Origin: Riemerella columbina | Lineage (GTDB): Bacteria > Bacteroidota > Bacteroidia > Flavobacteriales > Weeksellaceae | Assembly: GCF_030517065.1 (NCBI RefSeq) | Contig: NZ_CP103950.1 | Span: forward strand, 1-64,000 | Reading direction: 5' to 3' | Length of the DNA: 64,000 bases | Shown here: piece by piece, positions 46,192-56,023 of the stretch | Layout: every line of letters begins with the position of its first letter | Position numbering within the stretch: the stretch's first letter is position 1 | Notes under the pieces: generated by a model | What the model saw: only the letters and a program-made list of their open reading frames with translations | What the model was told of the DNA's origin: nothing | The model's database searches: none | Position numbers and translations under genes: made by a program

Positions 46192-48312
46192 ATGTTTAAA
46201 AATTTAAAAATATCCAAGCTTTTACTCTTCATCCCGTTTACTACGCTTATTTTTTGTTTTAATTCGCCGAAGAATGATGATGAGAAAATGCAAACCATTA
46301 TGGTGAGCGTTAAGAACACTTTGTCTTACCTCCACTATAGCCCTAAACCGATTAACGATGCCTATTCCAAAGAGGTTTATAAAGAATATTTAGGAAAAAT
46401 AGACCCTGTAAAACGCTATTTCTTAAAATCTGATATTCAGGAGTTTGAAAAACACAAAACCCTATTAGATGATTACCTTAACCAAGGCGATTTAACTTTC
46501 TATAAATTAACGGTAGACCGCCTGTACCAGCGTGTGGAGGATATTGACAAGATTACGCAGGATATCTTTAGCCACCCTATTGATTTAAATGAAAATGAGG
46601 AGCTTATTTTAGAACCTAAACTCAAAACCTATCCTGCCGACCAAAAAGCCCTCTATGCCGAGTGGAAAAAATACATTAAGTATAACATTCTCCAAGAGAT
46701 AGAAACCATCAACAGTCGAGAAGAGAGAAGAAAAAAAATGAAAGACTCTCTGATTGCCAATAAATTACCTGATACCATTAACCTTAAAATCCTCTCTCCT
46801 GAAGAGAAAAAAGTCAAAGCCACGAAGGAGATTAAAGACCTGATGAACAATATGTTCCGTAGATTTCAGAAAAGAAAAAGAATGGACTGGTTTACGGTTT
46901 ATATGAACGCCTACACTGAGGTTTTTGACCCACACACCAACTATTATTCACCGAAGAATAAAGAGGATTTTGATGCCCAGTTCAAGGGTAAATTCATCGG
47001 AATTGGTGCCATTATCCAAGAGAAAAAAGGTAGCATTTATTTGGGCGAGCTGACTGTGGGTGCCCCTGCGTGGAAGTCTAAACAGCTGAATGCAGGAGAT
47101 AAAATCCTCAAAGTAAAACCATCTCCAAAGGAAGAACCCATCAACGCCAGCGGAATGTTGGTTGATGAGATTGTAAGATACATCCGTGGTAAAAAAGGCG
47201 TGCCCGTAGTGCTCACCGTAATGAAACGCGATGGTACCATAAAAGATGTCACCCTCATCCGAGATGAGGTGCAGATAGAAGACACCTTTGCCCGAAGCCT
47301 GATGGTCAATAATGACAAAGGCGAAAAAATTGGCTACATCTACCTCCCAGGGTTTAATGTAGACTTTAAAGACCCCAATGGCAAAAACGCCTCTGATGAT
47401 GTAAAAGCCGAAATCTTGAAGTTGAAAAAAGAAGGCGCCACACGCTTAATTTTAGACATCAGAAACAACGGCGGCGGCTCCCTCTCCGAGGTGGTGGATA
47501 TGATGGGGCTCTTTATGAAAAACGGTCCCGTGGTACAAGTGAAAGATGGCAATGGCAAAATAGAAGTTTATAAAAATAAGACCAACACACCTGTTTGGGA
47601 TGGTCCGCTATTGATTATGCAGAATGAACTCTCCGCCTCTGCCTCAGAAATTTTAGCCGCCGCGATGAAAGCCTATGGCAGAGCCGTAATCTTCGGTTCT
47701 CCGCAGTCTTTTGGCAAGGGAACCGTGCAAGTGATGGTAGACCTCAACCGCTTCCTCAACACTTCTGATGATTTTGGCGCGGTTAAGCTGACCATACAGA
47801 AATTTTACGGCATAGACGGCTCTTCTAACCAACTGAAAGGCGTGCCTTCGGATATTGTGCTTAAGGACTTTTTCTCTTATGCCGAAATTGGAGAACGCTA
47901 TGAAGACTATGCCTTACCTTGGGATAAAATCGGTGCGGCGGAGTTCAAGGCTTTAGATGCTTTAGACCTGCCTACCCTCAACAAAAAAAGCCAAGAGAGA
48001 GTGGCTCAAAACAAAACCTACCAAATGCTCCAAGAATCTGCCATCTGGAAAGAAAAATTGGATAAAGAGGAAACAATCACCTTAAACCAAGCCCAATTTG
48101 ATGCCTTAATGACGAAAAGAAAAAAACAATTGGAAGCCTTTAAACCTTTGGAAAAATACAACAATGGCTTGCAGTTTATTCTGCACCAAGATGAGCAACA
48201 ACGGATGAAAACCGACACTACTTTCGCCAGAAAAAGCAAGCAATGGATCAAAAACCTTAAACGCGATCTATACCTACAAGAAAGTGTGAATGTTGTTTCT
48301 GATATTAAATAA
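46192..48312 (+). CDS. carboxy-terminal processing (tail-specific) S41 protease
   Basis: 706 aa, Prc-like. A short hydrophobic leader (LLLFIPFTTLIFCFN) suggests export, possibly as a lipoprotein. A large N-terminal helical part, a PDZ domain (KGKFIGIGAIIQEKKGSIYLGEL ... APAWKSKQLNAGDKIL), then the S41 core with RLILDIRNNGGGSLSEV, catalytic Ser in NELSASASEIL and Lys in QSFGKGTVQ. A C-terminal DUF3340-like helical segment follows. It degrades or trims periplasmic proteins from the C-terminus. MscS follows after 44 bp. Confidence 0.92.
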   Translation: MFKNLKISKLLLFIPFTTLIFCFNSPKNDDEKMQTIMVSVKNTLSYLHYSPKPINDAYSKEVYKEYLGKIDPVKRYFLKSDIQEFEKHKTLLDDYLNQGDLTFYKLTVDRLYQRVEDIDKITQDIFSHPIDLNENEELILEPKLKTYPADQKALYAEWKKYIKYNILQEIETINSREERRKKMKDSLIANKLPDTINLKILSPEEKKVKATKEIKDLMNNMFRRFQKRKRMDWFTVYMNAYTEVFDPHTNYYSPKNKEDFDAQFKGKFIGIGAIIQEKKGSIYLGELTVGAPAWKSKQLNAGDKILKVKPSPKEEPINASGMLVDEIVRYIRGKKGVPVVLTVMKRDGTIKDVTLIRDEVQIEDTFARSLMVNNDKGEKIGYIYLPGFNVDFKDPNGKNASDDVKAEILKLKKEGATRLILDIRNNGGGSLSEVVDMMGLFMKNGPVVQVKDGNGKIEVYKNKTNTPVWDGPLLIMQNELSASASEILAAAMKAYGRAVIFGSPQSFGKGTVQVMVDLNRFLNTSDDFGAVKLTIQKFYGIDGSSNQLKGVPSDIVLKDFFSYAEIGERYEDYALPWDKIGAAEFKALDALDLPTLNKKSQERVAQNKTYQMLQESAIWKEKLDKEETITLNQAQFDALMTKRKKQLEAFKPLEKYNNGLQFILHQDEQQRMKTDTTFARKSKQWIKNLKRDLYLQESVNVVSDIK

Positions 48313-48356
48313 TTCTCAAAAATTAACCCTATACCCAACCAAAATAACACAACAGA

Positions 48357-49259
48357 ATGAAAGAAAATGTAGACAAAATAACCGATGATGTTAGTCTTAC
48401 ATTTAAACAAATTTTAGAATACGAAATCTTTTCATTAGGCAAATACAGTCTTAGCGTTTATGAAATTGCCGCCGCTGCCATTATTGCGCTCATAGGCTTT
48501 TTCATCGCGAAGATGGTTAAAAAACTCATCTACAAAACCGATAGACTGGACCTTGGTAAGAAATTCGCTTTTTCACAAATCATCCAATACATTGTCTTTA
48601 TCATCACTTTTTTTGTGGTGATGAAATCTTTGGGCATCAATATTTCACCGCTTTTGGTAGGTTCTGGTGCCATTTTGGTGGGGGTTGGTTTAGGACTTCA
48701 AAATTTATTTTTAGACTTCATCTCTGGCGTTATCATCCTCATTGACAGAACAATAAAGGTCGGCGATGTGATAGATATTGGCGGCGTGGTGGGGCGCGTG
48801 GAGCAAATCCATATGAGAACCACCTCCGTGATGACACGCGACCATAAAAGTATGATTTTCCCCAACTCTGTGCTCACTAAGGAAAAACTGATCAATTTTT
48901 CCCACGCTGATGATATGGTGCGCTTTGAGATAGAAGTGGGCGTACACTATGATACCGATATAGACCTCGCCACACAACTCCTCATTGAAGCCGCTTTGGA
49001 AAATGATTTCGTGGTTAAAGAAGAAACCTATCAACCCTTGGTCAGATTAGAAAACTTTGGTGATAGCGCCTTAGAGCTCAAACTTTTTTACTTCTCGGTA
49101 CACCTGTTCCGTGCGCCACAAACCCGAAATGAAATCCGCAGGAGCATTCTCAAAAAATTCAGAGAAAAAGGCATCAACATTCCTTATCCTATCCGAACTT
49201 TGGAGTTAGGGCAAGACCTCGCCGAGCGCCTTCCATTCGGGAAAACAGAAGCAAAATAG
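48357..49259 (+). CDS. MscS-family mechanosensitive channel
   Basis: 300 aa. Three membrane helices in the first ~130 residues, with the pore-lining helix LLVGSGAILVGVGLGLQNLFLDFISG, then the MscS beta domain (GDVIDIGGVVGRVEQIHMRTTSVMTRDHKSMIFPNS) and an alpha/beta C-terminal domain. It opens under hypo-osmotic stress to release solutes. The small size is that of E. coli MscS. Probably read through from the protease promoter; no separate promoter was noticed. Confidence 0.94.
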   Translation: MKENVDKITDDVSLTFKQILEYEIFSLGKYSLSVYEIAAAAIIALIGFFIAKMVKKLIYKTDRLDLGKKFAFSQIIQYIVFIITFFVVMKSLGINISPLLVGSGAILVGVGLGLQNLFLDFISGVIILIDRTIKVGDVIDIGGVVGRVEQIHMRTTSVMTRDHKSMIFPNSVLTKEKLINFSHADDMVRFEIEVGVHYDTDIDLATQLLIEAALENDFVVKEETYQPLVRLENFGDSALELKLFYFSVHLFRAPQTRNEIRRSILKKFREKGINIPYPIRTLELGQDLAERLPFGKTEAK

Positions 49260-49339
49260 TCGTTTTTTGTCACAATTACCACTTTTTTCTATTGGCGTAG
49301 TTTTGGTAGAAAATCCAAGGTCTATTCAAACCCATTACA

Positions 49340-50872
49340 ATGAACCTCAATCTGATTACACAGCCTTTTTTAGAGAAATTCCCTGGTGATACTTCCGACA
49401 ATCCTATGCAGCGGCAAACACCAAAAATGCTCTTTGCCACAGCGCTGCCTGTCCATTTTCCTCAACATCAATTGTTGGCTTTTAACCAAAACCTAAGCGA
49501 GGCGATTGGGCTGGGCGACATCACTTCTGCTCAAGATGAAGATTTTTTAGCCGCACAGAATTTGCCGCCTCACATTAAAACCTATGCTACGGCTTACGCG
49601 GGACATCAGTTTGGCAATTGGGCTGGGCAGTTAGGCGACGGCAGAGCTTTATTCGCGGGAGAAATTAAAAATACCAAAGGGCAACCTACCGAACTGCAAT
49701 GGAAAGGCGCTGGCGCCACGCCTTATTCCAGATTTGCTGATGGGCGCGCTGTGCTCAGATCTTCCGTACGAGAATTTCTGATGAGCGAAGCGATGCACCA
49801 TTTGGGCGTGCCAACCACCAGAGCCTTATCTCTCAGCGAAACGGGCGAACCCGTGGTTAGAGATATCTTATATGATGGGCATCCCAAAGCCGAAAAAGGC
49901 GCCATTGTGATGCGCACCGCTCCAACTTTTTTAAGGTTTGGACACTTTCAGTTGTTGAGCGCTCAAGAGGAAATAGAGACCCTAAAATACCTCGCAGATG
50001 ATACTATTCTCCGCTATTTCCCTGAAATTGAGACACAAGAGGAACAAAAATACCATCATTTCTTTAGAGCTATTGTGCAAAAAACCGCACATCTGATGGT
50101 GGAATGGCAGCGCGTGGGCTTTACCCACGGCGTGATGAACACGGATAATATGAGCATTTTAGGGCTAACGATTGACTATGGTCCATTTTCAATGTTAGAT
50201 GCCTACGACCTTAACTTTACCCCCAACACCACCGACCTGCCTGGGCGCCGCTATGCCTTTGGCAGACAAGCCGAAATGGCTCAATGGAATTTATGGCAAC
50301 TCGGGAACGCTTTATTTCCGTTGATTAAAGAAGCCGCGTGGATTGAGGCGTGTTTAGAAGAATTTGCCACGCTATTTTGGAAAGGCTTTGATGAAATGTT
50401 AGCACAAAAATTCGGATTGGAAACCTTGATGCCAGAGGACACTTCATTTTTTACCCAATGGCAACAAATGATAATGGATTTAGAGTTGGATTATACCTTA
50501 TTTTTTAATGCTATTGAAGATTCATCCCAAGCACCTAACTGGAATGAAATAAGCTATAAACCACTGGATACCAAAGAACAACAAACTTTGGAACAATGGT
50601 GGGAACGCTACCAAGAGCGCCTTTCAAAAAATCAAAATCCCCCTGAACAGCGCCGCCAAATGATGCAAAAGGTGAATCCTAAATTTATTTTGAGAAATTA
50701 CCTCCTCTACGAGTGTATAGAAGCCCTCAACAACGGCGATACAACGATGCTCCACCAACTTATAGACGCACTAAAACACCCTTATGAAATGAAATATCCG
50801 CACTGGGCAGCCAAAAGACCTGAAAAATACAATAGTGTGGCGGGCTGTTCCACCCTTTCTTGCAGTTCTTAG
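49340..50872 (+). CDS. selO: protein adenylyltransferase SelO (YdiU/UPF0061)
   Basis: 510 aa pseudokinase-fold AMPylator. Conserved segments: AYAGHQFGNWAGQLGDGRA, ATPYSRFADGRAVLRSSVREF and GFTHGVMNTDNMSILGLTIDYGPF with the metal/catalytic Asp. The C-terminus CSTLSCSS carries the Cys that is selenocysteine in some eukaryotic homologues. SelO AMPylates proteins on Ser/Thr/Tyr and takes part in redox stress responses in E. coli. It stands alone between MscS and the membrane protein gene. A TAGTTTTG box at 49298-49305 may be its -7 element. Confidence 0.94.
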   Translation: MNLNLITQPFLEKFPGDTSDNPMQRQTPKMLFATALPVHFPQHQLLAFNQNLSEAIGLGDITSAQDEDFLAAQNLPPHIKTYATAYAGHQFGNWAGQLGDGRALFAGEIKNTKGQPTELQWKGAGATPYSRFADGRAVLRSSVREFLMSEAMHHLGVPTTRALSLSETGEPVVRDILYDGHPKAEKGAIVMRTAPTFLRFGHFQLLSAQEEIETLKYLADDTILRYFPEIETQEEQKYHHFFRAIVQKTAHLMVEWQRVGFTHGVMNTDNMSILGLTIDYGPFSMLDAYDLNFTPNTTDLPGRRYAFGRQAEMAQWNLWQLGNALFPLIKEAAWIEACLEEFATLFWKGFDEMLAQKFGLETLMPEDTSFFTQWQQMIMDLELDYTLFFNAIEDSSQAPNWNEISYKPLDTKEQQTLEQWWERYQERLSKNQNPPEQRRQMMQKVNPKFILRNYLLYECIEALNNGDTTMLHQLIDALKHPYEMKYPHWAAKRPEKYNSVAGCSTLSCSS

Positions 50873-50962
50873 CGGTTTTTAAGGTCATAAATCCAAGGGG
50901 AATTTAAAATCTAAACCTTATATTTAGGATAATTAGATTATTTTTGCAGAAATTTATATTTT

Positions 50963-52225
50963 GTGAAAACGCGGCGCTTTCATTGGCTTCAAATCATCTT
51001 TCCTTGCTCTTGGGTAGAGTGGGCGTTGTGGGCATTTTTCCTATTAGCCTATGGCAGTTTGAGCGTAGATATTGCGCAGAATTTCAGAATTATTTTTGAT
51101 GATAGAATCCCGTGGGATGCCTATTTCAGCTTTGATAACAGAGCCATTGTGATGACTGGCGGCGGCTACGAGCGGCACCCATTGTCCAATTATTTTTTTG
51201 AAGCCATTAGGACTTTTTCGCTTTGGGTTTCCTCAGGGCAGAAGGGTGCCACTTTTAGAACTGCTTTAGCGTTGCTGAGTACCTTTACGGTCAGCCTTAG
51301 TATGGTGCAGGTTTACAAATACCTCCGAAACATCATTGCACTTTCCATCACTCCGAGTTTGCTTTTGGTGGGCTTTTTTAGCCTTTTCAGCACCAATATT
51401 TTGCTGTCTTTTACGCCAGAAACTTACACTTATACCCTATTCTTTTTAACCACTTTTAACTATTATGCCGCGCTAAAACTTAAGCACCACCAGAAGCTTT
51501 CTTTTGGAGCGCTCACCATTGCTAGCATCACGATTGGAGGGCTCACCATTACCAATATCGTGAAGGTTTATATCCCTGTTTTATTTGAAAAAGGGGCATT
51601 CCGTACGCCCAAAGAATGGCTCAAAACCTCCGCCAAAGTTCTGGGTTCTTTTGGTATTTTTATGCTGCTCTTTATGTCACGTGTAGGGTTTCAGTTTTCT
51701 GCATTTTTGGATAAATCGGGGCAACAGTACGAAAAATTTTCGCAGCCAAAGGTAGTACCCGTTTGGGATATGGTGGTTTCTTGGTTTTGGGGTGGCAATA
51801 TGCTGTTTTCCAGTTTTTTGATCAGGGATTATCATTACCTCAACCAATTTCACTACAAAGCCTTATTTATGGAGGCTTACAGTGCGCCAATGTCTTATAT
51901 TTTTGTGGGGGTTATTTTTCTTCTCATCGTGTGGGGTTATCTCAAAAATTTTAAAAAGCCTTTGGTTCAAATTCTGATGCTCTCTTTCCTCGTGGATGTT
52001 GTGATTCATGCGGTGCTTAAATTTGGTTTGCACACGGCGTATATCTATGGTGGTCATTTTATTTTTATTGTACCGCTGATGTTGGGCTGGCTCTATGCCT
52101 CGCTAAAAAGTAAATATCAAAACTATGCCTTGATGGTGCTCATCATTTTGACCTTATTTTTAGCGCTCAATAACGGCTACCGAATGCAAGAGTTTTTTGA
52201 ATTTTTACACCTTTATTATCAATAA
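50963..52225 (+). CDS. polytopic membrane protein, glycosyltransferase-like, unknown function
   Basis: 420 aa, GTG start with no ATG close by; a TATTTTTG box at 50939-50946 sits just upstream. About ten predicted helices, with an extracytoplasmic first loop containing DRIPWDAYFSFDNRAIVMTGGGYERHP. The arrangement resembles GT-C-type membrane glycosyltransferases and DUF6080-like proteins, but no definite signature was recognised. The end of the gene is 14 bp before tsaB, so the two are probably co-transcribed. Function cannot be assigned. Confidence 0.68.
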   Translation: MKTRRFHWLQIIFPCSWVEWALWAFFLLAYGSLSVDIAQNFRIIFDDRIPWDAYFSFDNRAIVMTGGGYERHPLSNYFFEAIRTFSLWVSSGQKGATFRTALALLSTFTVSLSMVQVYKYLRNIIALSITPSLLLVGFFSLFSTNILLSFTPETYTYTLFFLTTFNYYAALKLKHHQKLSFGALTIASITIGGLTITNIVKVYIPVLFEKGAFRTPKEWLKTSAKVLGSFGIFMLLFMSRVGFQFSAFLDKSGQQYEKFSQPKVVPVWDMVVSWFWGGNMLFSSFLIRDYHYLNQFHYKALFMEAYSAPMSYIFVGVIFLLIVWGYLKNFKKPLVQILMLSFLVDVVIHAVLKFGLHTAYIYGGHFIFIVPLMLGWLYASLKSKYQNYALMVLIILTLFLALNNGYRMQEFFEFLHLYYQ

Positions 52226-52239
52226 TTTATTTTAATGCT

Positions 52240-52911
52240 ATGAAAATCCTCTATATAGAAACCTCATCTAAAAATTGCTCCGTTGCCATTTCTGATCACG
52301 CACAATTGCTTTGCCTCTGCGAAGAAGCCTCGGAGAATTATAAACAAAGTGAAAGCCTACACACCTTTATCCAGTGGGCATTAGAAGGGGCGGAACTTCA
52401 GTTGCAAGATTTAGATGCCGTTGCCTTAGGAATGGGACCTGGCTCTTATACAGGATTGAGAATTGGTGCCGCTTCTGCCAAGGGTTTTTGTTATGGATTG
52501 GGCATTCCCCTCATCGCGATCAATTCTTTGGAAACACTGGTGGCGCCTTATATAGGACAAGATTTTGATTACATTATCCCAATGGTGGACGCCCGTAGAA
52601 TGGAAGTTTATACCGCCATCTATCACGGACAAACAGGCGAAGCTGTTACGCCCACAGAAGCGAAAATTTTAGACGAAAAAGCCTACCAAGAATGGGCTGA
52701 TAAAAAATTGCTTTTCGTAGGTGATGGTGCCAAGAAAACCCAAGAGCTCATCAATCTGCCCTATGCCACTTTTCTGCCTCAGAATTACCCTTCGGCACAG
52801 TATTTAATCAAAAAAGCGGTAGAAAAATACCGCTCTCAAGATTTTGAAAATATCGCTTATTTTGAGCCTTTTTATCTTAAAGACTTCCATGGTGTGAAGC
52901 GCCAACGCTGA
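52240..52911 (+). CDS. tsaB: TsaB, t6A37 biosynthesis dimerisation subunit
   Basis: 223 aa ASKHA-fold protein: MKILYIETSSKNCSVAI, the GMGPGSYTGLRIGAASAKGFC signature and a shorter C-terminal half than the catalytic TsaD. With TsaC, TsaD and TsaE it makes threonylcarbamoyladenosine on ANN-decoding tRNAs. Its stop codon directly abuts the convergent sprE stop (52911/52912) with no gap and no terminator between them. Confidence 0.93.
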   Translation: MKILYIETSSKNCSVAISDHAQLLCLCEEASENYKQSESLHTFIQWALEGAELQLQDLDAVALGMGPGSYTGLRIGAASAKGFCYGLGIPLIAINSLETLVAPYIGQDFDYIIPMVDARRMEVYTAIYHGQTGEAVTPTEAKILDEKAYQEWADKKLLFVGDGAKKTQELINLPYATFLPQNYPSAQYLIKKAVEKYRSQDFENIAYFEPFYLKDFHGVKRQR

Positions 52912-55317
52912 TTATAACTCTTTGACTTTCGGTTTTTTACGCTGACTTGGCGGTAATCTTTTCTTTTCAATGATATTATCATCTGGGCTGGGTACCTCTG
53001 GCTCAGGTTCTGCCGTTTTTATATTATTTTGCGGTATCTTATTTGGCGTAGCCTGTGCAGGCGCTTGGGGCTGTTCCAAATCGCTTTTGAGGTAATTGAG
53101 TAATTGTTGTGCCTTCTCCCCTTCTGGAAGTTTTTCATAATTGAGGGCAATTTGCTGAAGTTGCAAAATCATCACCTCTTTGCCTACGGTTTTTCCAGTA
53201 TTATAAGCATTGAGTAAGGTTAATTTCGGCACCAATGCATCATTAGGATATTGCTCTAAAGTTTTATCTATCAATACTTTACTATTCTCATATGCGCCAT
53301 CATTGTAAAGTTGAAATGCATTTTCATAAGCTTGAACCACCTCTGGCGCGCCTGCCATCAGCTGTTTTCTTTTCGGATTTCTTACAAATTCCGCATAAGG
53401 TGTATAAGGGAAGTCTTTCAAAATCAATTCTTTGGCTTCCTCTGCGGCGGCTGGATTTTTATCATAATTCATTGAAAATACCTGATAGAGGGCTTGTAAT
53501 TTCACTTGATCTTCTGGCTGTGCCTTCACCAGATCCATTAAAGTTTTGGTGGCGAGTGGCGTGTTGTCAAAATAATCCTCATACATCTGCCCAAGTGCCA
53601 AAGTTGCCGTATCTCGCTCTTGTTTTAGGTGAGCAATTTCATCGGCATTGGTAGGAATTTGCTCCATATAAAACGCTGCCTCAAACCGCCGTGGATTTTT
53701 GGTTTCCGTTTTTCCCAGTGCTTGATTTTTCAAATCTTCAATGGTATTGGTCTCCGCAGAATAGCGCCAATTGTCCGCCAAAGCCCTATCCCCCCAGATT
53801 TGTTTAAAGTTAGCCTCGCCCTTAGAAACGGCAGTGGTATTCGCAAAATAAAAACCTTTGGAGGTATTTTGTCCAAAATCAACAAAGCCCCTCTGTTGGT
53901 CTTGCCCCAGAGAAGAGGCAAATTCTACCGTGCTAAAATCTTGATTTTTTTCGGCTTTCAGGCGAGCTTCCTCTTGGGCTTCTTGCTGTTTTAGGCGTTC
54001 TATATGAGTATTGAAAAAAGCTTGTTTCTGAGCATCATCCATTTTTGTTAATGCCAAAATGCTATCGTTTTTCTTAATCAAATAATAATTTTTTGACAGT
54101 TTTTTAATATTAGATGACAACTTCTCAAGTTCCTCTTTCTGAGGGCGATAAGTCATTGCTGCAACAGCACTATCATAATAACTGCCTGCCGCAATATAAT
54201 CATCTTTACTGAGGTATTTCTTCCCGATTTCATAATAGGTGAGCCCTCTAATCTGTCCATCTGAAGCCTTTTCTTTTAGGGCTTTTTCAAAAAATTGTTG
54301 TGCCTCCTCATCCTTGCCTGCACGGAGCGCCATCAGCCCCAAGGCGTAATAAAATTCGTTCTTACGAGAGGCATATGTTCCTTTTTTAGAAAGGCTTTCC
54401 AAATAGCGCTTAGCCCCTTCATAATCATCAGTAGAAGCGTTAAAAGTCTTAGCGATTTCAATCTGAGATTTCACTTCAAATTCAAAATTATTGGATTTTT
54501 GGTAAGCCGTTGCAAAACTCTCCCTCGCCTCTTCATTCTTGCCCAAACTCGCGAGAATTTGCCCTCGGAGAAAGGCTATTCTACTTCTCAGATTTCTATT
54601 TTTGGTATCGGCATAGGCTTGGGAAAGAGCTTCTACGGCTTCCTCTTTTTGCCCCTGCGCCAATAGATTTTCGGCATAAAAAGCATTGAGCAAGCCTCGG
54701 TATTTTTTCTTGATATCGGCTTGTTGGAGTGTTTTAAAAATTTCATCGGCGCGGTGCTCATCTTTCATTTTAGAATAAAGACGAGCTTCGTAAATCTGTG
54801 CCAAAGGCAGGCGCTTATCCTGTTTCATATGCGACAGAATAAAGTTAATCGCATCTAAGGCTTCCAAATATTTGCCTTGGTACATTCTGGCTTGGGCTAA
54901 AATAAGATAAGCCTCAAACATCATCTTGTTGCGCTCCTCGCCATCTTTCATCACGCTATGGTTTTCAATGGCTTTTAGAGCTTTCGCTTCGGCAATTTCC
55001 AGCGTTTTAGCTCCTTTGGGATTGTTGTCCTCTTCGGGTGCATTGAACCCTGCAGCAAAGCGTGGCGTAGGATTTTCTTCTTCCGTTGCCTCCGCCTCAT
55101 TTTCAAATGTAAATAACTGAATATAAGGCTTATAAAAGTTATCTTGATAATTTTTATTTCTCGTATTGAGTTCCGTTTCTAAGGCTTCTTTCCCATTAAA
55201 CAAAGTGTTATAATAGGCTAAAAAATTATGGGTAACACGGTTGGTTGGGGCTTTCTTCCGAGAGGAACACGCTATCGCCACCGCCATTATGGTTAAAATT
55301 AGAATATATTTTTTCAT
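52912..55317 (-). CDS. sprE: type IX secretion/gliding lipoprotein SprE (PorW)
   Basis: 801 aa. A lipoprotein signal ends at AIAC (Cys17). The N-terminus (NRVTHNFLAYYNTLFNGKEALE) is the conserved SprE/PorW opening, followed by many TPR units over ~600 aa and a basic Pro/Lys-rich C-terminus. SprE is needed for type IX secretion and gliding in Flavobacterium johnsoniae; PorW in Porphyromonas gingivalis links core ring components. It is last in a minus-strand run after maf, with a 50-bp gap. Together with gldH it indicates a T9SS-bearing cell. Confidence 0.85.
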   Translation of the reverse strand: MKKYILILTIMAVAIACSSRKKAPTNRVTHNFLAYYNTLFNGKEALETELNTRNKNYQDNFYKPYIQLFTFENEAEATEEENPTPRFAAGFNAPEEDNNPKGAKTLEIAEAKALKAIENHSVMKDGEERNKMMFEAYLILAQARMYQGKYLEALDAINFILSHMKQDKRLPLAQIYEARLYSKMKDEHRADEIFKTLQQADIKKKYRGLLNAFYAENLLAQGQKEEAVEALSQAYADTKNRNLRSRIAFLRGQILASLGKNEEARESFATAYQKSNNFEFEVKSQIEIAKTFNASTDDYEGAKRYLESLSKKGTYASRKNEFYYALGLMALRAGKDEEAQQFFEKALKEKASDGQIRGLTYYEIGKKYLSKDDYIAAGSYYDSAVAAMTYRPQKEELEKLSSNIKKLSKNYYLIKKNDSILALTKMDDAQKQAFFNTHIERLKQQEAQEEARLKAEKNQDFSTVEFASSLGQDQQRGFVDFGQNTSKGFYFANTTAVSKGEANFKQIWGDRALADNWRYSAETNTIEDLKNQALGKTETKNPRRFEAAFYMEQIPTNADEIAHLKQERDTATLALGQMYEDYFDNTPLATKTLMDLVKAQPEDQVKLQALYQVFSMNYDKNPAAAEEAKELILKDFPYTPYAEFVRNPKRKQLMAGAPEVVQAYENAFQLYNDGAYENSKVLIDKTLEQYPNDALVPKLTLLNAYNTGKTVGKEVMILQLQQIALNYEKLPEGEKAQQLLNYLKSDLEQPQAPAQATPNKIPQNNIKTAEPEPEVPSPDDNIIEKKRLPPSQRKKPKVKEL

Positions 55318-55367
55318 CGTTATTTAGTATAACTTTTTAATGTTGAATTTATTATGAAGCACAACGA

Positions 55368-55940
55368 TTATTTTTCATCGCTTATTGTACTCAGAATTTC
55401 GTACACCAAATGGGTGGGAAGTCCCATAATCGTATAAAAACTGCCTTCTATTTTTTGAATTTTTGCCATCCCTAACCATTCCTGAATGCCGTAAGCCCCA
55501 GCTTTATCCCAAGGTTTAAACTTTTGAATATAAAAATCCATCTCCGCCTCTGTCATTGGGAAAAAAGTGACTTTGGCAACATCGGTTTTCGTGATGATTC
55601 GTTCCGCCGTGCGCAGGCTAATCCCTGTATAAACCTGATGCGTTCTCCCTGACAATTGCCTTAGCATCGTTTTGGCGTGGGCTTCATCTTTGGGCTTTCC
55701 TAAAACTTCGTTTTCTACGGCAATAATGGTGTCCGCAGTTAGTAGCACCTCGTGAGGTTCTAATGCCCGAAAGGCTTCTGCTTTAAGTTGCGAAAGGTAA
55801 CCTGCCACCTCCGAAACGGGCATTTCCTTGGGATAAATCTCCTCGCAATTGATGCTCACCACCTGAAATGGATAGCCCAACTGTTCTAATAATTCCTTCC
55901 GCCGCGGCGACTGCGACGCCAAATAGAGTTGCTTCCTCAT
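55368..55940 (-). CDS. maf: Maf-family nucleotide pyrophosphatase
   Basis: 190 aa. N-terminal LYLASQSPRRKELLEQLGYPF (Ser and Arg-Arg of the nucleotide site), LTADTIIAVENEVLGKPKD with the catalytic Asp, and SGRTHQVYTGISL. Maf enzymes hydrolyse dTTP/UTP or modified nucleoside triphosphates and affect division. Here AYGIQEW supports the YhdE (dTTP/UTP) type. It lies between kdsC and sprE on the same strand. Confidence 0.92.
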   Translation of the reverse strand: MRKQLYLASQSPRRKELLEQLGYPFQVVSINCEEIYPKEMPVSEVAGYLSQLKAEAFRALEPHEVLLTADTIIAVENEVLGKPKDEAHAKTMLRQLSGRTHQVYTGISLRTAERIITKTDVAKVTFFPMTEAEMDFYIQKFKPWDKAGAYGIQEWLGMAKIQKIEGSFYTIMGLPTHLVYEILSTISDEK

Positions 55941-56023
55941 CTCAAACTATTAACGCCACAATAGTACTCATTTATGATGAAAAATGCAATTTATCTGTTG
56001 CTTTTTTTATGGTAAAAAAGCCC

